A stretch of DNA of 64,000 nucleotides from the NCBI GenBank assembly GCA_964411985.1, contig CAYPNF010000023.1:1-64000 (forward strand), read 5' to 3'. The stretch's first letter is position 1. Every line of letters begins with the position of its first letter. Below are positions 47,823 to 57,998 of this stretch, one piece after another. Below the pieces are notes generated by a model. The model saw only the letters and a list, made by a program, of their open reading frames with translations, ran no database searches and had not been told where the DNA came from. The stretch comes from CAYPNF01 sp964411985 (GTDB taxonomy: Bacteria > Verrucomicrobiota > Verrucomicrobiia > Limisphaerales > J093). A program made the translations under genes and the position numbers.

Positions 47823-48953
47823 ATGCCATGCATGCGTGCGGAGTTGGAGGAGAGGGAAAAGCTGGCCTTGGCGGTCTATGCCCAGTTCAGCTCCCAAAGC
47901 CGGGGGCGTGAGCATGACGAGACACCGCCGGAATGGCGTACGGATTTTCAGAGGGACCGGGACCGCATCATTCACTCGCGCGCGTTTCGCCGTCTTGAAT
48001 ACAAGACCCAGGTGTTTCTGAACGGGACTGGCGACCATCTCCGCACCCGTCTGACTCATACGATGGAGGTGGCTGCTATCGCCCGCAATCTCGCGCGGCC
48101 TTTGCGGTTGAACGAAGACCTTGCCGAAGCCATCGCGCTGGCTCATGACCTGGGGCATTCGCCTTTTGGGCACAATGGTGAGAAGGTGCTCGACGGCTTG
48201 CTCCGCAAGCACGGCGGTTTTGAGCATAACCAGCAGAGTCTTCGGGTGGTGGAAGTCTTGGAGCAGAAATACCCGCGGTTTCCAGGCCTCAACCTGAGCT
48301 GGGAAGTCCGTGAGGGCCTAGCCAAACATCACACGTTATGCGACAGGTCAGGCACGAAATTCAGGAATCACTCCCTCGAAGCCCAAGTGGCCAACGTTGG
48401 CGACGAGATCGCCTATTACAGTCATGACCTGGATGACGGTCTGGATGCGGGACTCCTTTCTGAGAAGCGTCTGACTAGGGAGGTGGAAGTCTGGCGCCTG
48501 GCGGCCAGAGAAGTCCAGAAGGAGCACGGCAAGCTTCCTGATGAGTGTCGACGTTTCTTCACCATCCGCTGTCTGATCGATGCTCAGGTACGGGATGTGG
48601 TGGAGACCACCGAGCGTGCCATCCAAGCCGCGAAAGTGAGATGTGCTGACGATGGGCGCGCCCATACCCGCCCTCTGGTGCGGTACAGTCCTCAGCGCCG
48701 CGCGCTGAATCTGGAGCTGCGAAAGTACCTCTACCAGCACCTTTACTTCAACCGGGCCGTGCACGCGGTCAACCAGAGAGCAGCGGGCCTCCTGAAGGAC
48801 CTTTTTCAGCACTTCTTACAGCACCCAGCCCAGTTGCCTGAGCAGGCCCTTCGGAGAGTAGAAGCCGACGGACTTCACCGCGCGATTTGCGACCATCTGG
48901 CCGGCATGACGGATCGCTACGCCTTGCAGGAGCACGATCGGCTGTTCGGCTGA
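47823..48953 (+). CDS. Deoxyguanosinetriphosphate triphosphohydrolase-like protein
   Basis: A 376-aa HD-domain dNTP triphosphohydrolase. The N-terminal segment SRAFRRLEYKTQVFLNGTGDHLRTRLTHTMEV is a clear family landmark (given in parts: SRAFRRLEYKTQV and RLTHTMEV). AHDLGHSPFGHNGE gives the HD metal pair, and GDEIAYYSHDLDDG the final Asp. It would remove tripolyphosphate from dNTPs and so adjust nucleotide pools. ATG 47832 is an alternative start. Confidence 0.95.
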   Translation: MPCMRAELEEREKLALAVYAQFSSQSRGREHDETPPEWRTDFQRDRDRIIHSRAFRRLEYKTQVFLNGTGDHLRTRLTHTMEVAAIARNLARPLRLNEDLAEAIALAHDLGHSPFGHNGEKVLDGLLRKHGGFEHNQQSLRVVEVLEQKYPRFPGLNLSWEVREGLAKHHTLCDRSGTKFRNHSLEAQVANVGDEIAYYSHDLDDGLDAGLLSEKRLTREVEVWRLAAREVQKEHGKLPDECRRFFTIRCLIDAQVRDVVETTERAIQAAKVRCADDGRAHTRPLVRYSPQRRALNLELRKYLYQHLYFNRAVHAVNQRAAGLLKDLFQHFLQHPAQLPEQALRRVEADGLHRAICDHLAGMTDRYALQEHDRLFG

Positions 48954-49020
48954 GGCGTGAATGGTGTGGCAGCGGCCATGGGGATGAGGTGCGCCCGAGG
49001 GAGCAGGCGCCCCGCACCCT

Positions 49021-49671
49021 TCATTTGGGTTTGGCGGTGACGCTGACGCCCCCGTCAGTGACCTCCACTGACTCCAGTTGCTGCATGAACTCGGCTTGTT
49101 TGGGGTCACGATAGATGTCCTTAGCCAGGTTCTCCGCGCGAAATGCGGTCATCATCTCCTCGGGCGCGCTCTTGCCGCCTACGGACAGGGAATCAAGCGT
49201 GACAATCAGAACACCGCCCTGAAGGGAGACCTTAAAGGTGGCCTCGCCGTTCACGTATCTGTTGCGGAGCGCGGGGATGGGCAACTTATCCAGAGGCCAG
49301 CTGACTTGGCCGCGGACCCGATTCTTATCGATTGACACATAGACCTTGTCTTTGAGTCCTTGGAGTTCAGGAAGCGTAGCTATCATGCCATTGATCTCCT
49401 TCTCGCTCAACCGCAGCACATCCGGAGTTTTTCCGGCTTTGAGGTCTTCCGAAAAACCCTGAACCCGTTTCTGGAGGCTCTCGGATTCTCCGGCAGTCAT
49501 TTCCACCTTGGGTAACTCTGTCGACTTGGTATCGGTAAAGGCCAGAAACCGGTTTACCGCGACACGATAGACGAAGAAGAGGGCTACTACGATGATCAAC
49601 GCGAACACGATGGCTCCCAGGCAGCCATAGAATAAACATCCGCGCCGTTGTTTTCCAGGTTCCGTACTCAT
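49021..49671 (-). CDS. Small membrane-anchored protein of unknown function
   Basis: A 216-aa protein from ATG 49671 (the frame is open to 49725). It has a basic N-terminus with two cysteines and a single membrane helix (about 14-37: YGCLGAIVFALIIVVALFFV), then an exported domain of about 170 residues with strand/turn content and a LSEKEINGMIATLPE segment. It may be a periplasmic anchored protein. No family recognised. It is convergent with the dGTPase-like gene and divergent from the SGNH hydrolase. Confidence 0.7.
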   Translation of the reverse strand: MSTEPGKQRRGCLFYGCLGAIVFALIIVVALFFVYRVAVNRFLAFTDTKSTELPKVEMTAGESESLQKRVQGFSEDLKAGKTPDVLRLSEKEINGMIATLPELQGLKDKVYVSIDKNRVRGQVSWPLDKLPIPALRNRYVNGEATFKVSLQGGVLIVTLDSLSVGGKSAPEEMMTAFRAENLAKDIYRDPKQAEFMQQLESVEVTDGGVSVTAKPK

Positions 49672-49798
49672 GGTGATGGGCGAGAATCTAGGACACAACG
49701 GTCTGCCTGTCCAGTCGGGATCCAAGGCGTTCTCCGACTCAGACTACGCCTCACAACTGGCTTGACGTCCAGTACTCCGGCTAATCATCGTACTGTCC

Positions 49799-51127
49799 AT
49801 GAAATCAGCTCTCTCCCGTCGCAACCGCATCCTGGCCATCTGCTCTGCTTTCCTGGTCCTGACCTGCGCCTCCATTTTTGGAGAGGAGTACGCGGCGAAA
49901 CCACCGGACGAGTTCTTTGCGAAATACAAAGTAGCCAAAGCGCCGCCCGCAGGCCCGCTCCTGCTCAGTCGGGGGGATCGGCTCGCCATTTGCGGCGACT
50001 CGATCACGGAACAGCAGATGTATTCCCGGATTATGGAGACCTACCTGACCGTTTGTGCGCCCGAAATGAAGATCCAAGTACGGCAATACGGTTGGGGAGG
50101 GGAGACTGCTCCGGGATTCCTGGCACGGATGACGAGTGACTGCCTGCGGTTTCGCCCCACGGTTGCCACCACCTGCTACGGGATGAACGACCATGGGTAC
50201 CGCCTGTTCGAGCCTGCCATCGGTGCGAAGTACGTTGATGCGTCCCGGGCCATCCTGCGCTCGTTTCGGAGTGATGAGGTGAAAGTCGTGCAGGGATCAC
50301 CCGGGTGTGTTGGCCCATTTGTCCCTTGGGCCAAGGGAACTGCCGAGGAGATGAACCTGAATCTCTGCGAGCTGAGGAACCTGGGTCTGCAGTTGGCCCA
50401 GGAGGAGCGAGTCCGGTTTGCGGACGTGTTCTGGCCCATGTTAACTGCCTCCTACTTTGCAACCCAGCAACACGGTACAAACTTCGCCGTGCCCGGGAAA
50501 GATGGTGTGCATCCGGACTGGGCTGGTCACGTGATCATGGCGCACGCATTTCTGAAATCCTTCGGCTTGGATGGTGACCTGGGTGAGATTAGTTTGGAGT
50601 TCCTGCAGAAGAAGGCGAAAACGACGAAGGGCCACCGGGTTGAGGGAGTGCAGGGTGCTCCGAAGCGTGTGGAGATTACCGTGGAGAGTCGGCAGTACCC
50701 TTTCTGTGCGGCGGGTGATCCCACGAGAGATAACACGATTCGTGCGGGAATGCAGTTGGTCCCCTTCAACCAGGATCTGAACCGCCTCATGCTGGTGGTC
50801 AGGGAAGGGGATGCGAAAGCCTACAAGGTCACTTGGGGAACCACCGTGCGCACCTTCGCCGCCGAGGTGCTAGCTAAAGGGATCAATTTGGCTGAGGAGT
50901 TTGAGGTAAACCCCTTTTCGGAGCCTTTTGCCAAGGTGGATGAGGCGGTCCGAGCGAAACAGGAGTACGAGACCCGCCAGGTCAAAACACTCTTCCATGG
51001 GCCGGAAGGAAAGACTGACATGGAGGGAACGGTCACTCTGACCGAGAAAGTGAGGACTTCACTGGCGCAGGCCATCGAGAAGGCCTTCGTCCCGGTCAAG
51101 CACACTCTGGTGGTCGAGGCCGAATAA
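49799..51127 (+). CDS. Secreted SGNH/GDSL hydrolase
   Basis: A 442-aa exported esterase-like protein with a signal peptide over the first 28 residues. Block I is GDSIT (catalytic Ser68). The block II and III residues lie in YGWGGET and YGMNDHG, and the His/Asp pair in KDGVHPDWAGH. About 170 residues after the catalytic domain form a beta-rich end. Relatives are common in Planctomycetes and Verrucomicrobia, where they often act on acetylated sugars; the substrate here is not known. Confidence 0.9.
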   Translation: MKSALSRRNRILAICSAFLVLTCASIFGEEYAAKPPDEFFAKYKVAKAPPAGPLLLSRGDRLAICGDSITEQQMYSRIMETYLTVCAPEMKIQVRQYGWGGETAPGFLARMTSDCLRFRPTVATTCYGMNDHGYRLFEPAIGAKYVDASRAILRSFRSDEVKVVQGSPGCVGPFVPWAKGTAEEMNLNLCELRNLGLQLAQEERVRFADVFWPMLTASYFATQQHGTNFAVPGKDGVHPDWAGHVIMAHAFLKSFGLDGDLGEISLEFLQKKAKTTKGHRVEGVQGAPKRVEITVESRQYPFCAAGDPTRDNTIRAGMQLVPFNQDLNRLMLVVREGDAKAYKVTWGTTVRTFAAEVLAKGINLAEEFEVNPFSEPFAKVDEAVRAKQEYETRQVKTLFHGPEGKTDMEGTVTLTEKVRTSLAQAIEKAFVPVKHTLVVEAE

Positions 51128-51154
51128 CCTGGGGGATTCTATCACCCTACCCAT

Positions 51155-51877
51155 ATGAAAGAGGGTTCACTCCGCCAAAGGGCTGAGGTTAGGAACGGGC
51201 CTGATTTGATCCGTTGGGTGGGGGAGAAGATCATAATTTACGCGGGGAGGGAAATGCCCGAGTGGCAGGTGCGTGAGTTTTCCCGCCCGGGCATCTTTTT
51301 TGAAGGTCAGCTCTACTATATCCGAACCCGGGAACCGGCGAAGAAGCCCTATCGTGTGCGCTACGAACTCTGGCCTTGGCCGGAGGAGCGGAAAGATCCC
51401 CCTAGCCGATTGATGACGTACGATGTGGCGACCGTTGTCGAAAGGGAGAGATCCTCGCGAGAGAACGGGATCGCCGAGGCGGAAAGTCGCATGCTGGCCT
51501 TTCTGTATCCGATAATCGGCCTGACAAGTTCCGCCTTCAAACTTCAACTTCGGGATCGGTATGGGCTCTGTCCTCGCCGGGCTACCTACTGGTCCTTTGC
51601 GGGCGAATTTCTCGTTTTTCTGCCCTTCTGGATCTATTGGAACTTCACCGGGGGGTTTATTGTCATGGTCTTCGGTGTAGGGGGAAGCTGGTCGAGGGGA
51701 GAAGCTACCGGTCTTTTCTTATTGCTAATGACTTTGGTCCTCGATGTGGTTCTTCGATGGGATCAGCTTCTGCGTGACAGCGAGAGCCCTGGCGGCCTAT
51801 TGGAATGGTTGTGGGGCCCACTGCGGAGGGCGTGGAGAAACCGTAAAGGAGATTCGCAGCGTCCGCCAGGCGGTTGA
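51155..51877 (+). CDS. Membrane protein of unknown function
   Basis: A 240-aa protein with a soluble N-terminal part (about 120 residues, RVRYELWPWPEE) and two or three hydrophobic segments between about 145 and 210 (FLVFLPFWIYWNFTGGFIVM and TGLFLLLMTLVLDVVL). No signal peptide and no known family seen. It lies 27 bp after the SGNH hydrolase, possibly in the same transcript, and 37 bp before the nitrilase-family gene. Confidence 0.65.
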   Translation: MKEGSLRQRAEVRNGPDLIRWVGEKIIIYAGREMPEWQVREFSRPGIFFEGQLYYIRTREPAKKPYRVRYELWPWPEERKDPPSRLMTYDVATVVERERSSRENGIAEAESRMLAFLYPIIGLTSSAFKLQLRDRYGLCPRRATYWSFAGEFLVFLPFWIYWNFTGGFIVMVFGVGGSWSRGEATGLFLLLMTLVLDVVLRWDQLLRDSESPGGLLEWLWGPLRRAWRNRKGDSQRPPGG

Positions 51878-51914
51878 CGAGACGGCCGGGCAGGGATAGC
51901 GTGCTTCAGCCTGA

Positions 51915-52940
51915 ATGATGCCAGCCATGGAACGTTACTACGCCGCCGCCTGCCAGATTGATCTGCCCAATCCTTTGGATCGCTCTGGCATTGCCGAGCG
52001 CACCTCCCGCATGCTCGAGATGGTTGATTTGGCGGTTCTCGGGTATGAACCTTTTCATGATGTCCGCCTGGTGGTCTTTCCGGAATTTGCCCATGCCGCC
52101 CCGGTATACCCTAGCTCGGCGGAGTTGATCGAGAAGCTGGCGCTGCCGATTCCCAATGAACACACCGAACGTTACCTCCGCAAAGCGAAGCAGCATGGCG
52201 TTTACATCCAAACCGGGACGTTCTTGGAGGTTGATGCTCGTTGGCCTGGCCACGTTTTTAATACCACCTGCCTGATCGGCCCAGCAGGGATCCTGTCCAA
52301 GTATCGCAAAGTACACCCCTGGCTTCCTTGGGAAGTCCACACCAGCCCTCATGACCTTCCGAATTACCCCGACGCTCTTTTCCCGGTGGTCGACACCGAG
52401 ATCGGGAAGCTGGGCGCCGCCATCTGCTACGACTGGCTGTTCCCGGAAGCGATCCGCCAACTGGCCTTGAGTGGCGCTGAGGTTCTGATCCGGGTCTCCG
52501 CGTACATGGACCCGTGGGGCACCGCTCAACCCATGGACTGGTGGACGCTTGTGAACCGCACGCGGGCGATGGAGAATACTGCTTTCGTCGTGGCCTCGAA
52601 CCAGGGTTCCTCGCTGAAGAACTATCCCCCATTCAGTTGGCCCGGGGGGAGCATGATCGTGGATTACGATGGGCGAGTGCTTGCGCAAGCCGAGGCAGGG
52701 CCGGGCGAGCGGATCGTCGTTGGCCCCATCGATCTCGCCGCACTGCGCTTCGAACGGGCACGCCGACGCGGGCACGCAATGCTGCCCCACCTACGGACGG
52801 AAGCCTACCCACGCTACCAGACTTCGATCTATCCCCCAGGGAAAGGGGCTAGCCAACCAATCACCGTAGGTCTAAACGAAGCCTCCACTCTCGAAGGTCG
52901 ACGGGCGTTGGAATCTCCTCCCCGCCCCGACGCGGGTTAG
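51915..52940 (+). CDS. Nitrilase-superfamily carbon-nitrogen hydrolase
   Basis: A 341-aa cytoplasmic enzyme with the Glu-Lys-Cys triad E58 (FPEFA), K132 (KYRKVHPW) and C171 (GAAICYDWLFPEA), all in expected context. It also has RAMENTAFVVASNQG and a PGGSMIVDYDG segment. The family hydrolyses amides, nitriles or carbamoyl groups; VHPWLPWE and ICYDWLFPEAI resemble an aliphatic-amidase-like branch, but the substrate is unassigned. ATG 51927 is a second possible start. Confidence 0.92.
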   Translation: MMPAMERYYAAACQIDLPNPLDRSGIAERTSRMLEMVDLAVLGYEPFHDVRLVVFPEFAHAAPVYPSSAELIEKLALPIPNEHTERYLRKAKQHGVYIQTGTFLEVDARWPGHVFNTTCLIGPAGILSKYRKVHPWLPWEVHTSPHDLPNYPDALFPVVDTEIGKLGAAICYDWLFPEAIRQLALSGAEVLIRVSAYMDPWGTAQPMDWWTLVNRTRAMENTAFVVASNQGSSLKNYPPFSWPGGSMIVDYDGRVLAQAEAGPGERIVVGPIDLAALRFERARRRGHAMLPHLRTEAYPRYQTSIYPPGKGASQPITVGLNEASTLEGRRALESPPRPDAG

Positions 52941-52991
52941 GATTTTACCCCTGAAGCAAGGACTACGGACCGAGCTCCGAGAGTGTCTTAC

Positions 52992-55900
52992 TCAGCGGTT
53001 TGATGCGGTTCGTCGGAGTGTATACTGTCCCACCCAGCGTGTGTTATAGCGTGACATCAGATCGTCCGCTGGGAACCTGGGGCGCACTTCCTTCCCGTAT
53101 AGTTGGTCAGTCATTCCATGCCACGGGAGAGGATCCACTTTCCAGCCCAATTCGACATGGAAATCGGAGTCCTTGTCCCAGCCGACGCTATACAGAAAGA
53201 AATCGCGGTCCAGTCCAGCGCTCTTAGGCGGCATCCGGCTTTGGTCGAAACCAAGCGTGAGTTCGTCGCCTCCGTTCAAAATGACGACGGCGTTGTCCTC
53301 CTTCTCAAGCAGCGGGTCTACGGAGCCGTAACGGGTGCACCAACCCACTGGAGTGATGGCCCAGTGAGGAGTTTGGAACGTCTTGTCATAGACCGGTGTG
53401 AGAGGAAGTGTCCAGGGCAGGTCGGCAAACTCGCTGAAGCCCCGCCAGTGCAGGTCGGTTCGGGTCGGTTGGATCACGGTGATCGTGGTATCGTTTTCCT
53501 GTCGGCGTTCGAAAAGGGCGATCCGGTCCCAATGGATTTCGAAGGCGGTAGAGATCCTTAGCCGACGGGTGCCAGGGGGAAGCTTCCCTTGGAGGTCGAC
53601 GAGGATCGTTTTGGTTTTGCCACATGGCGCCCCCACAACGAGGTCCATGGGCTTCCAACTGCCATCGGCGGCTTCGACTTCCATCTGCGGGAATGGGAAT
53701 GGAAGATCCGGGTTGTGGGAGGATCCGACGTTGGCCATGCCTCCACCAAAGCGGAGCCAACCTGTCAGGGCGAGGACCAGTGGATCCCCTCCCTCAAGAG
53801 GGCCAAAATCCAGGATGACGCCGTGCGGTTCGGCCAGGCCTCGCAGTTGCGGTTCGCGAAGGCGGGTGGGTGAAACTTGCCGGGAGTCGATCGCGGTCAG
53901 GAGTTCGGTGACGTCACTGCCGTCCAATCGTTGGGCGTTTCGCAGGGGACGCGGCTTCTGGAGCGTCCAGATTTCGCCACGCGGGAAGGGCCTCATGGGT
54001 AGAAGCTTGTCCGTGGTGTGGACTTCGGTGCCTGGGGCGTGGTCAACAACGACCAACCTCGCCTGGTCCAAATACAAGACTTCCCGCAATTCTTCGGTGA
54101 TCTGGATCTGGTACTCATTTCCCTTCGGAGGAAAGTTCTGTTCATTGCCGATCCAGACGTACTCATGCGGTTCGGCCTCAATGAAGAGGGTATCGGTGAG
54201 CCTCAGGCCCACCGGAGCCGCCCCGAGGATATCCGTGATGAAGCGGTAGCCTCTGCCGTCCCAGGCGTAAAGGTAAGGGCAGGAGCCGGTGGGGAGAATG
54301 GGTTCGAAGACCTCCAGAGAGGCCTTGGGATTGGGCTTCACGTCGACCACGTTGTACGCAAGATCAAACCAGCGCGCGGTGAGGGAATCCAATTGGGCGC
54401 GTTTTCCGACTCCGATCTCTACTGGAAGCTGAGAAACCGTCCGGTGCACGCGGAAGCCGGCCGAGGCTAGTTCCACACGGATCCCCAGCCCGCTGGCGTT
54501 CGAACGATTGCCCAGTAGGCGCAGCTTGATTTGAAGGTTAGCGTTTCCACCGTCGTTTCGCAGCAGCCGAAGTCCCTTGCCTGCAGTGCTTACTACGATG
54601 TCGGTGTCGCCATCCTGGTCGAGATCAGCAGTCACGATACCATCGACGGCGTCGGTACCCAGTTTGTCCAGACTGGTCTTGGCCGTTACGTCCTCGAATT
54701 TCCCGTCGCCGCGATTGCGCAGGAGGCGCAGGCCTTCGCCGGCGGCTAGGATGTCGAGCCAGCCATCGTTGTCGTAGTCGACGAGCAGGATCCGACTGAG
54801 TCCTTTGAGTTGGATCGGAGTGCGAAGGAATTGGTGAATACCACCCAGGAGCAGGTCGAGGTGATCGGGTGCCCCCACCAGGAGGTCAGCTCGAGAATCG
54901 TTGTTGAGGTCGCCCGCCGCATGGATGGTGCCCTCCAGTTTGCCTGCGGGGAAGTTGGTCGGCACAAGCGGACCGCCGCGCTGCTTAAGCAGGAGCAGAG
55001 GGGGTTGGCCGGATCGCGAAACAATTACGTCCATCAAGTCGTCGTTGTTCCAGTCCTCAATCACAACCTGCTGAGCTTCCTGAACCGAAGCGGGTACTCC
55101 GGAGGTGGCGGTCATATCCTTGAAGTAGAGGTTGCCGAGGTTCCTCAGGACGCGAATCCCCTGTCGGTCTGGAGTGACGCCGAGGAGGTCCAGCTTACCG
55201 GTGAAATCCAGATCTGCAAATGCGACGCTTTCCCCAGCGAAGCTCTTCAGGCCGGCGGCAGCAGTGACGTCCCGCACGAAAGCGTTGGTCGCGAATCTGA
55301 ACAGGTGAACCGCTTCCTTGCCCGCTACCAGAACGTCCTCGAAACGATCGTTGTTTACATCGGCCACGAGACACTGACTGTAGTTTCCTGGAGCAGCCAT
55401 GGTTTCGCCCAAGGGCGAGAAAACCCCGTTGGTGTTGGAGAGCAGCTGGAATCCTCCCCCGTTTGCGTGCACGAACAGGCTGTTTCGGTCGTCGTGATGG
55501 TAATCGATCACGGCCAGCGGTGCGCCATAGCGGTCGGCCTTGCCGCCGAAAGCCGTGGCGGTGGCATCTGCGAAGGATACCTGGATGCCTGGCGTCTCCG
55601 GTAGTTCCAGCTTCTGAGGCGCCCGGGCGGCCGTGTGTTTGCATTTCTCAAAAGCGTTGGGGTTAGTGGCTCCGCCGGGCGCTCCGGCCTGCTGTTGCCG
55701 ATGCGTTTCCAGGGCCTTCATGGCTTCCTCCTTACGTTCCAGTCGCACTAAAGCTTGGCTCAAGGCGTAGTGGGCCACCGGATGTTTCGGCTCGAGGCTG
55801 GTCACTTCCGAGTAAGTAGCGGCAGCTTCCTCCCAGCGGCCGAGTTCCTGGTAAGCCCGGCCAAGCTGAAAGCTGACGGCAGAGACGTTGGGATCGAGAT

Positions 55901-56315
55901 CTTTGGAAACCTGCAGGTTTTGCACCGCTTCCTCAAACTTGCGCAAACGCAGGCTGGCGCATCCCGCCACATAATAGGCAGCAGCAGAGTTGCGGTCGTA
56001 CTCCAGGCATTGTTGCGCGTACTTGAGGGCACTCTCGGCCTGGCCGGCCAGCAGGTTGGCGTTGGCGAGATTCAGGAGCGCGTCCGAGTTGGACGGTTTG
56101 GCCGCCACCGCCTGTTGGAACATGGGAAGCGCCTTCTCCGCCTGTCCCTGGTCCAGGTAGTTCTTCCCGGTGTTCATGAACCGGGTGAACTCGTCACTAT
56201 CGGATCCTGACTTGCCGCAACCGACCAGCAGCAGGACTAGGCACCCCGCCAGCAGGCTGGCCACCGACAGGATGCGGATCCGCGCTGCCCTTACACTATG
56301 CTGTGAAACTGGCAT
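52992..56315 (-). CDS. CRTAC1-type lipoprotein with TPR and FG-GAP/ASPIC-UnbV domains
   Basis: A 1107-aa predicted lipoprotein: lipobox LLVGC with Cys33. TPR repeats follow (about 42-210: FQQAVAAKPSNSDALLNLAN and similar), then a beta-propeller of FG-GAP/VCBS units with calcium-type motifs (DYDNDGWLDI, DLDQDGDTDI), then an ASPIC/UnbV-like segment (GNRSNASGLGIRVELASAGF), and about 400 further residues of unknown fold starting LYAWDGRGYRFITD. Order and motifs fit the CRTAC1 family, common in Planctomycetes, Verrucomicrobia and Acidobacteria. Probably a surface or outer-membrane-attached protein. Function unknown. Confidence 0.87.
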   Translation of the reverse strand: MPVSQHSVRAARIRILSVASLLAGCLVLLLVGCGKSGSDSDEFTRFMNTGKNYLDQGQAEKALPMFQQAVAAKPSNSDALLNLANANLLAGQAESALKYAQQCLEYDRNSAAAYYVAGCASLRLRKFEEAVQNLQVSKDLDPNVSAVSFQLGRAYQELGRWEEAAATYSEVTSLEPKHPVAHYALSQALVRLERKEEAMKALETHRQQQAGAPGGATNPNAFEKCKHTAARAPQKLELPETPGIQVSFADATATAFGGKADRYGAPLAVIDYHHDDRNSLFVHANGGGFQLLSNTNGVFSPLGETMAAPGNYSQCLVADVNNDRFEDVLVAGKEAVHLFRFATNAFVRDVTAAAGLKSFAGESVAFADLDFTGKLDLLGVTPDRQGIRVLRNLGNLYFKDMTATSGVPASVQEAQQVVIEDWNNDDLMDVIVSRSGQPPLLLLKQRGGPLVPTNFPAGKLEGTIHAAGDLNNDSRADLLVGAPDHLDLLLGGIHQFLRTPIQLKGLSRILLVDYDNDGWLDILAAGEGLRLLRNRGDGKFEDVTAKTSLDKLGTDAVDGIVTADLDQDGDTDIVVSTAGKGLRLLRNDGGNANLQIKLRLLGNRSNASGLGIRVELASAGFRVHRTVSQLPVEIGVGKRAQLDSLTARWFDLAYNVVDVKPNPKASLEVFEPILPTGSCPYLYAWDGRGYRFITDILGAAPVGLRLTDTLFIEAEPHEYVWIGNEQNFPPKGNEYQIQITEELREVLYLDQARLVVVDHAPGTEVHTTDKLLPMRPFPRGEIWTLQKPRPLRNAQRLDGSDVTELLTAIDSRQVSPTRLREPQLRGLAEPHGVILDFGPLEGGDPLVLALTGWLRFGGGMANVGSSHNPDLPFPFPQMEVEAADGSWKPMDLVVGAPCGKTKTILVDLQGKLPPGTRRLRISTAFEIHWDRIALFERRQENDTTITVIQPTRTDLHWRGFSEFADLPWTLPLTPVYDKTFQTPHWAITPVGWCTRYGSVDPLLEKEDNAVVILNGGDELTLGFDQSRMPPKSAGLDRDFFLYSVGWDKDSDFHVELGWKVDPLPWHGMTDQLYGKEVRPRFPADDLMSRYNTRWVGQYTLRRTASNR

Positions 56316-56405
56316 GAGCCGAATCTACGCTCCCTGCGCTGGTTGGAAAAGGATTTTGGTTTGTTCGTTTGCCTTGGCCAAAGTGGGCGTCGTAAGCTGT
56401 GAGGA

Positions 56406-57998
56406 ATGACTGCAAATGAGCGAGGCCAACTCCGGGTGGTGATTCTGCTTCTTGGCTGGTTCTTCGCTGGCACTGTCCTTGCCCAAACGGATCTGCCTCG
56501 TGGCCAGGTGTTTTTCCGGAGTGACTTCAATTCCCCTTCGGCCACGAACGATTGGACGGGGCAGCCTAACTTGGACACCCCTGCGGACGGCAGTCCTTGT
56601 CTGCGGGTGGAGAGCAGTGCTGCGGAGGGTGATGGCAGCTGTATGGTGGCCCACCTGCTTCCAGTGGAGGCGATGCGCGGCTACACCTTGCACCTGCGGG
56701 CTCGTGTTCAGGCTCGCAACATTAGCCAGAAACCGGCCCCTTGGAATGGGGTGAAGTTCATGCTGGAAGTGGACAGCCCCGATGGCAAGCAGTGGCCAGC
56801 GGCTCAATTCGACGCTGGCTCGTTCGGATGGAAGGAAGCCGGCTTCTCAGCGCGGATCCCCGCCCATGCCACTCAGGTACGGCTTTGCCTCGGCCTCGAG
56901 AAAGTGACTGGGACTGCCTGGTTTGACGACCTGGTGGTCAGTGTCGGAAAACCTCCGCGGCGTCTCCCACCACAAAGCCTGCCGAGCGAGGAGGTCGAGT
57001 TCTCCCGTTGGCCTCGTATGCGCGGGGCCATGGTGAGTCCCTCTTCGGTCACGGAAAAGGACCTGCAGGTGCTTGGGAAGGACTGGGGCGCCAACCTGGT
57101 CCGCTGGCAACTCATCCGCATCCCTAAACCCGATGAATCGGTGGAGCTGGGCACTTTCGACGGATGGCTGGAGAGCGAGTTGCATAAGTTGGACCAGATG
57201 CTTCCCGTCTGTGAGAAGAACGGACTTAAGGTGGTGCTCGATTTGCATTCTCCTCCCGGGGGCAGCCGGATTGTGAGTGGGTACATTGCGGCTGACGCCG
57301 GCTTCTTCACCGACCGCCTTGCCCAGGCGAAGTTCCTCGAGGCTTGGCAGCGCATCGCCAAACGGTATAAGGAGAACCCCTCCATCTGGGGTTACGATCT
57401 CGTCAACGAACCCGTGGAGGGGATGGTGGCTGACGATTGTCTCGACTGGCATCAACTTGCCGAGAAAACCGCCCGCGCCGTCCGTGCTATCGATTCTCGC
57501 CACGTGATCATCATCGAGCCCAACGAATGGGGTTCGGTGGAATCCCTTGCGGATTTTCTGCCCGTGAATGTGCCGGGTGTGGTCTACAGCGCACACATGT
57601 ATGTACCATCGGAGTTCACCCATCAGAACGTTTTCAACCAAGGTTCAGCTGTTTCCTATCCTGGTGTCATCCAGGGAAAAACCTGGGACAGGGCGGCTCT
57701 GGAAAAGGTACTGAGTGGAGTCCGTGATTTCCAGAAGTTGCACCATGCCAGAATCTATATCGGCGAGTTCAGCGCTATTCGGTGGGCTCCTGACCAAAGT
57801 GCCTACCGTTATCTGCGGGATGTGATCGAGATCTTCGAAGACAACGGCTGGGATTGGTCGTATCACGCCTTCCGGGAATGGCAGGGATGGAGTGTGGAGC
57901 ATGGCGAATCCCGGTCTGACACCCGGCCGACGAAGGACCCAACCCAGCGGCAGCTCCTGCTTCAGGAATGGTTCAAGAAAAATCTTAAGGCACCATGA
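56406..57998 (+). CDS. Secreted GH5-family glycoside hydrolase with N-terminal carbohydrate-binding-like domain
   Basis: A 530-aa exported glycosidase. A signal peptide (about 8-26, VVILLLGWFFAGTVLAQ) is followed by a jelly-roll domain (about 30-180) of carbohydrate-binding type and then a (beta/alpha)8 domain. The acid/base glutamate is E335 (DLVNEPVEG) and the nucleophile E454 (YIGEFSAIRW). WQRIAKRYKENPSIWGYDLV before the first is typical for GH5. It probably cuts a beta-linked glucan or mannan. It overlaps the next gene by ATGA. Confidence 0.92.
   Translation: MTANERGQLRVVILLLGWFFAGTVLAQTDLPRGQVFFRSDFNSPSATNDWTGQPNLDTPADGSPCLRVESSAAEGDGSCMVAHLLPVEAMRGYTLHLRARVQARNISQKPAPWNGVKFMLEVDSPDGKQWPAAQFDAGSFGWKEAGFSARIPAHATQVRLCLGLEKVTGTAWFDDLVVSVGKPPRRLPPQSLPSEEVEFSRWPRMRGAMVSPSSVTEKDLQVLGKDWGANLVRWQLIRIPKPDESVELGTFDGWLESELHKLDQMLPVCEKNGLKVVLDLHSPPGGSRIVSGYIAADAGFFTDRLAQAKFLEAWQRIAKRYKENPSIWGYDLVNEPVEGMVADDCLDWHQLAEKTARAVRAIDSRHVIIIEPNEWGSVESLADFLPVNVPGVVYSAHMYVPSEFTHQNVFNQGSAVSYPGVIQGKTWDRAALEKVLSGVRDFQKLHHARIYIGEFSAIRWAPDQSAYRYLRDVIEIFEDNGWDWSYHAFREWQGWSVEHGESRSDTRPTKDPTQRQLLLQEWFKKNLKAP

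Noticed and set aside
48975..49020. GC-rich inverted repeat between the dGTPase-like gene and the membrane protein as a bidirectional terminator
   Set aside because: The stem GGTGCG/CGCACC is short with a large loop, and neither strand has a T-run.
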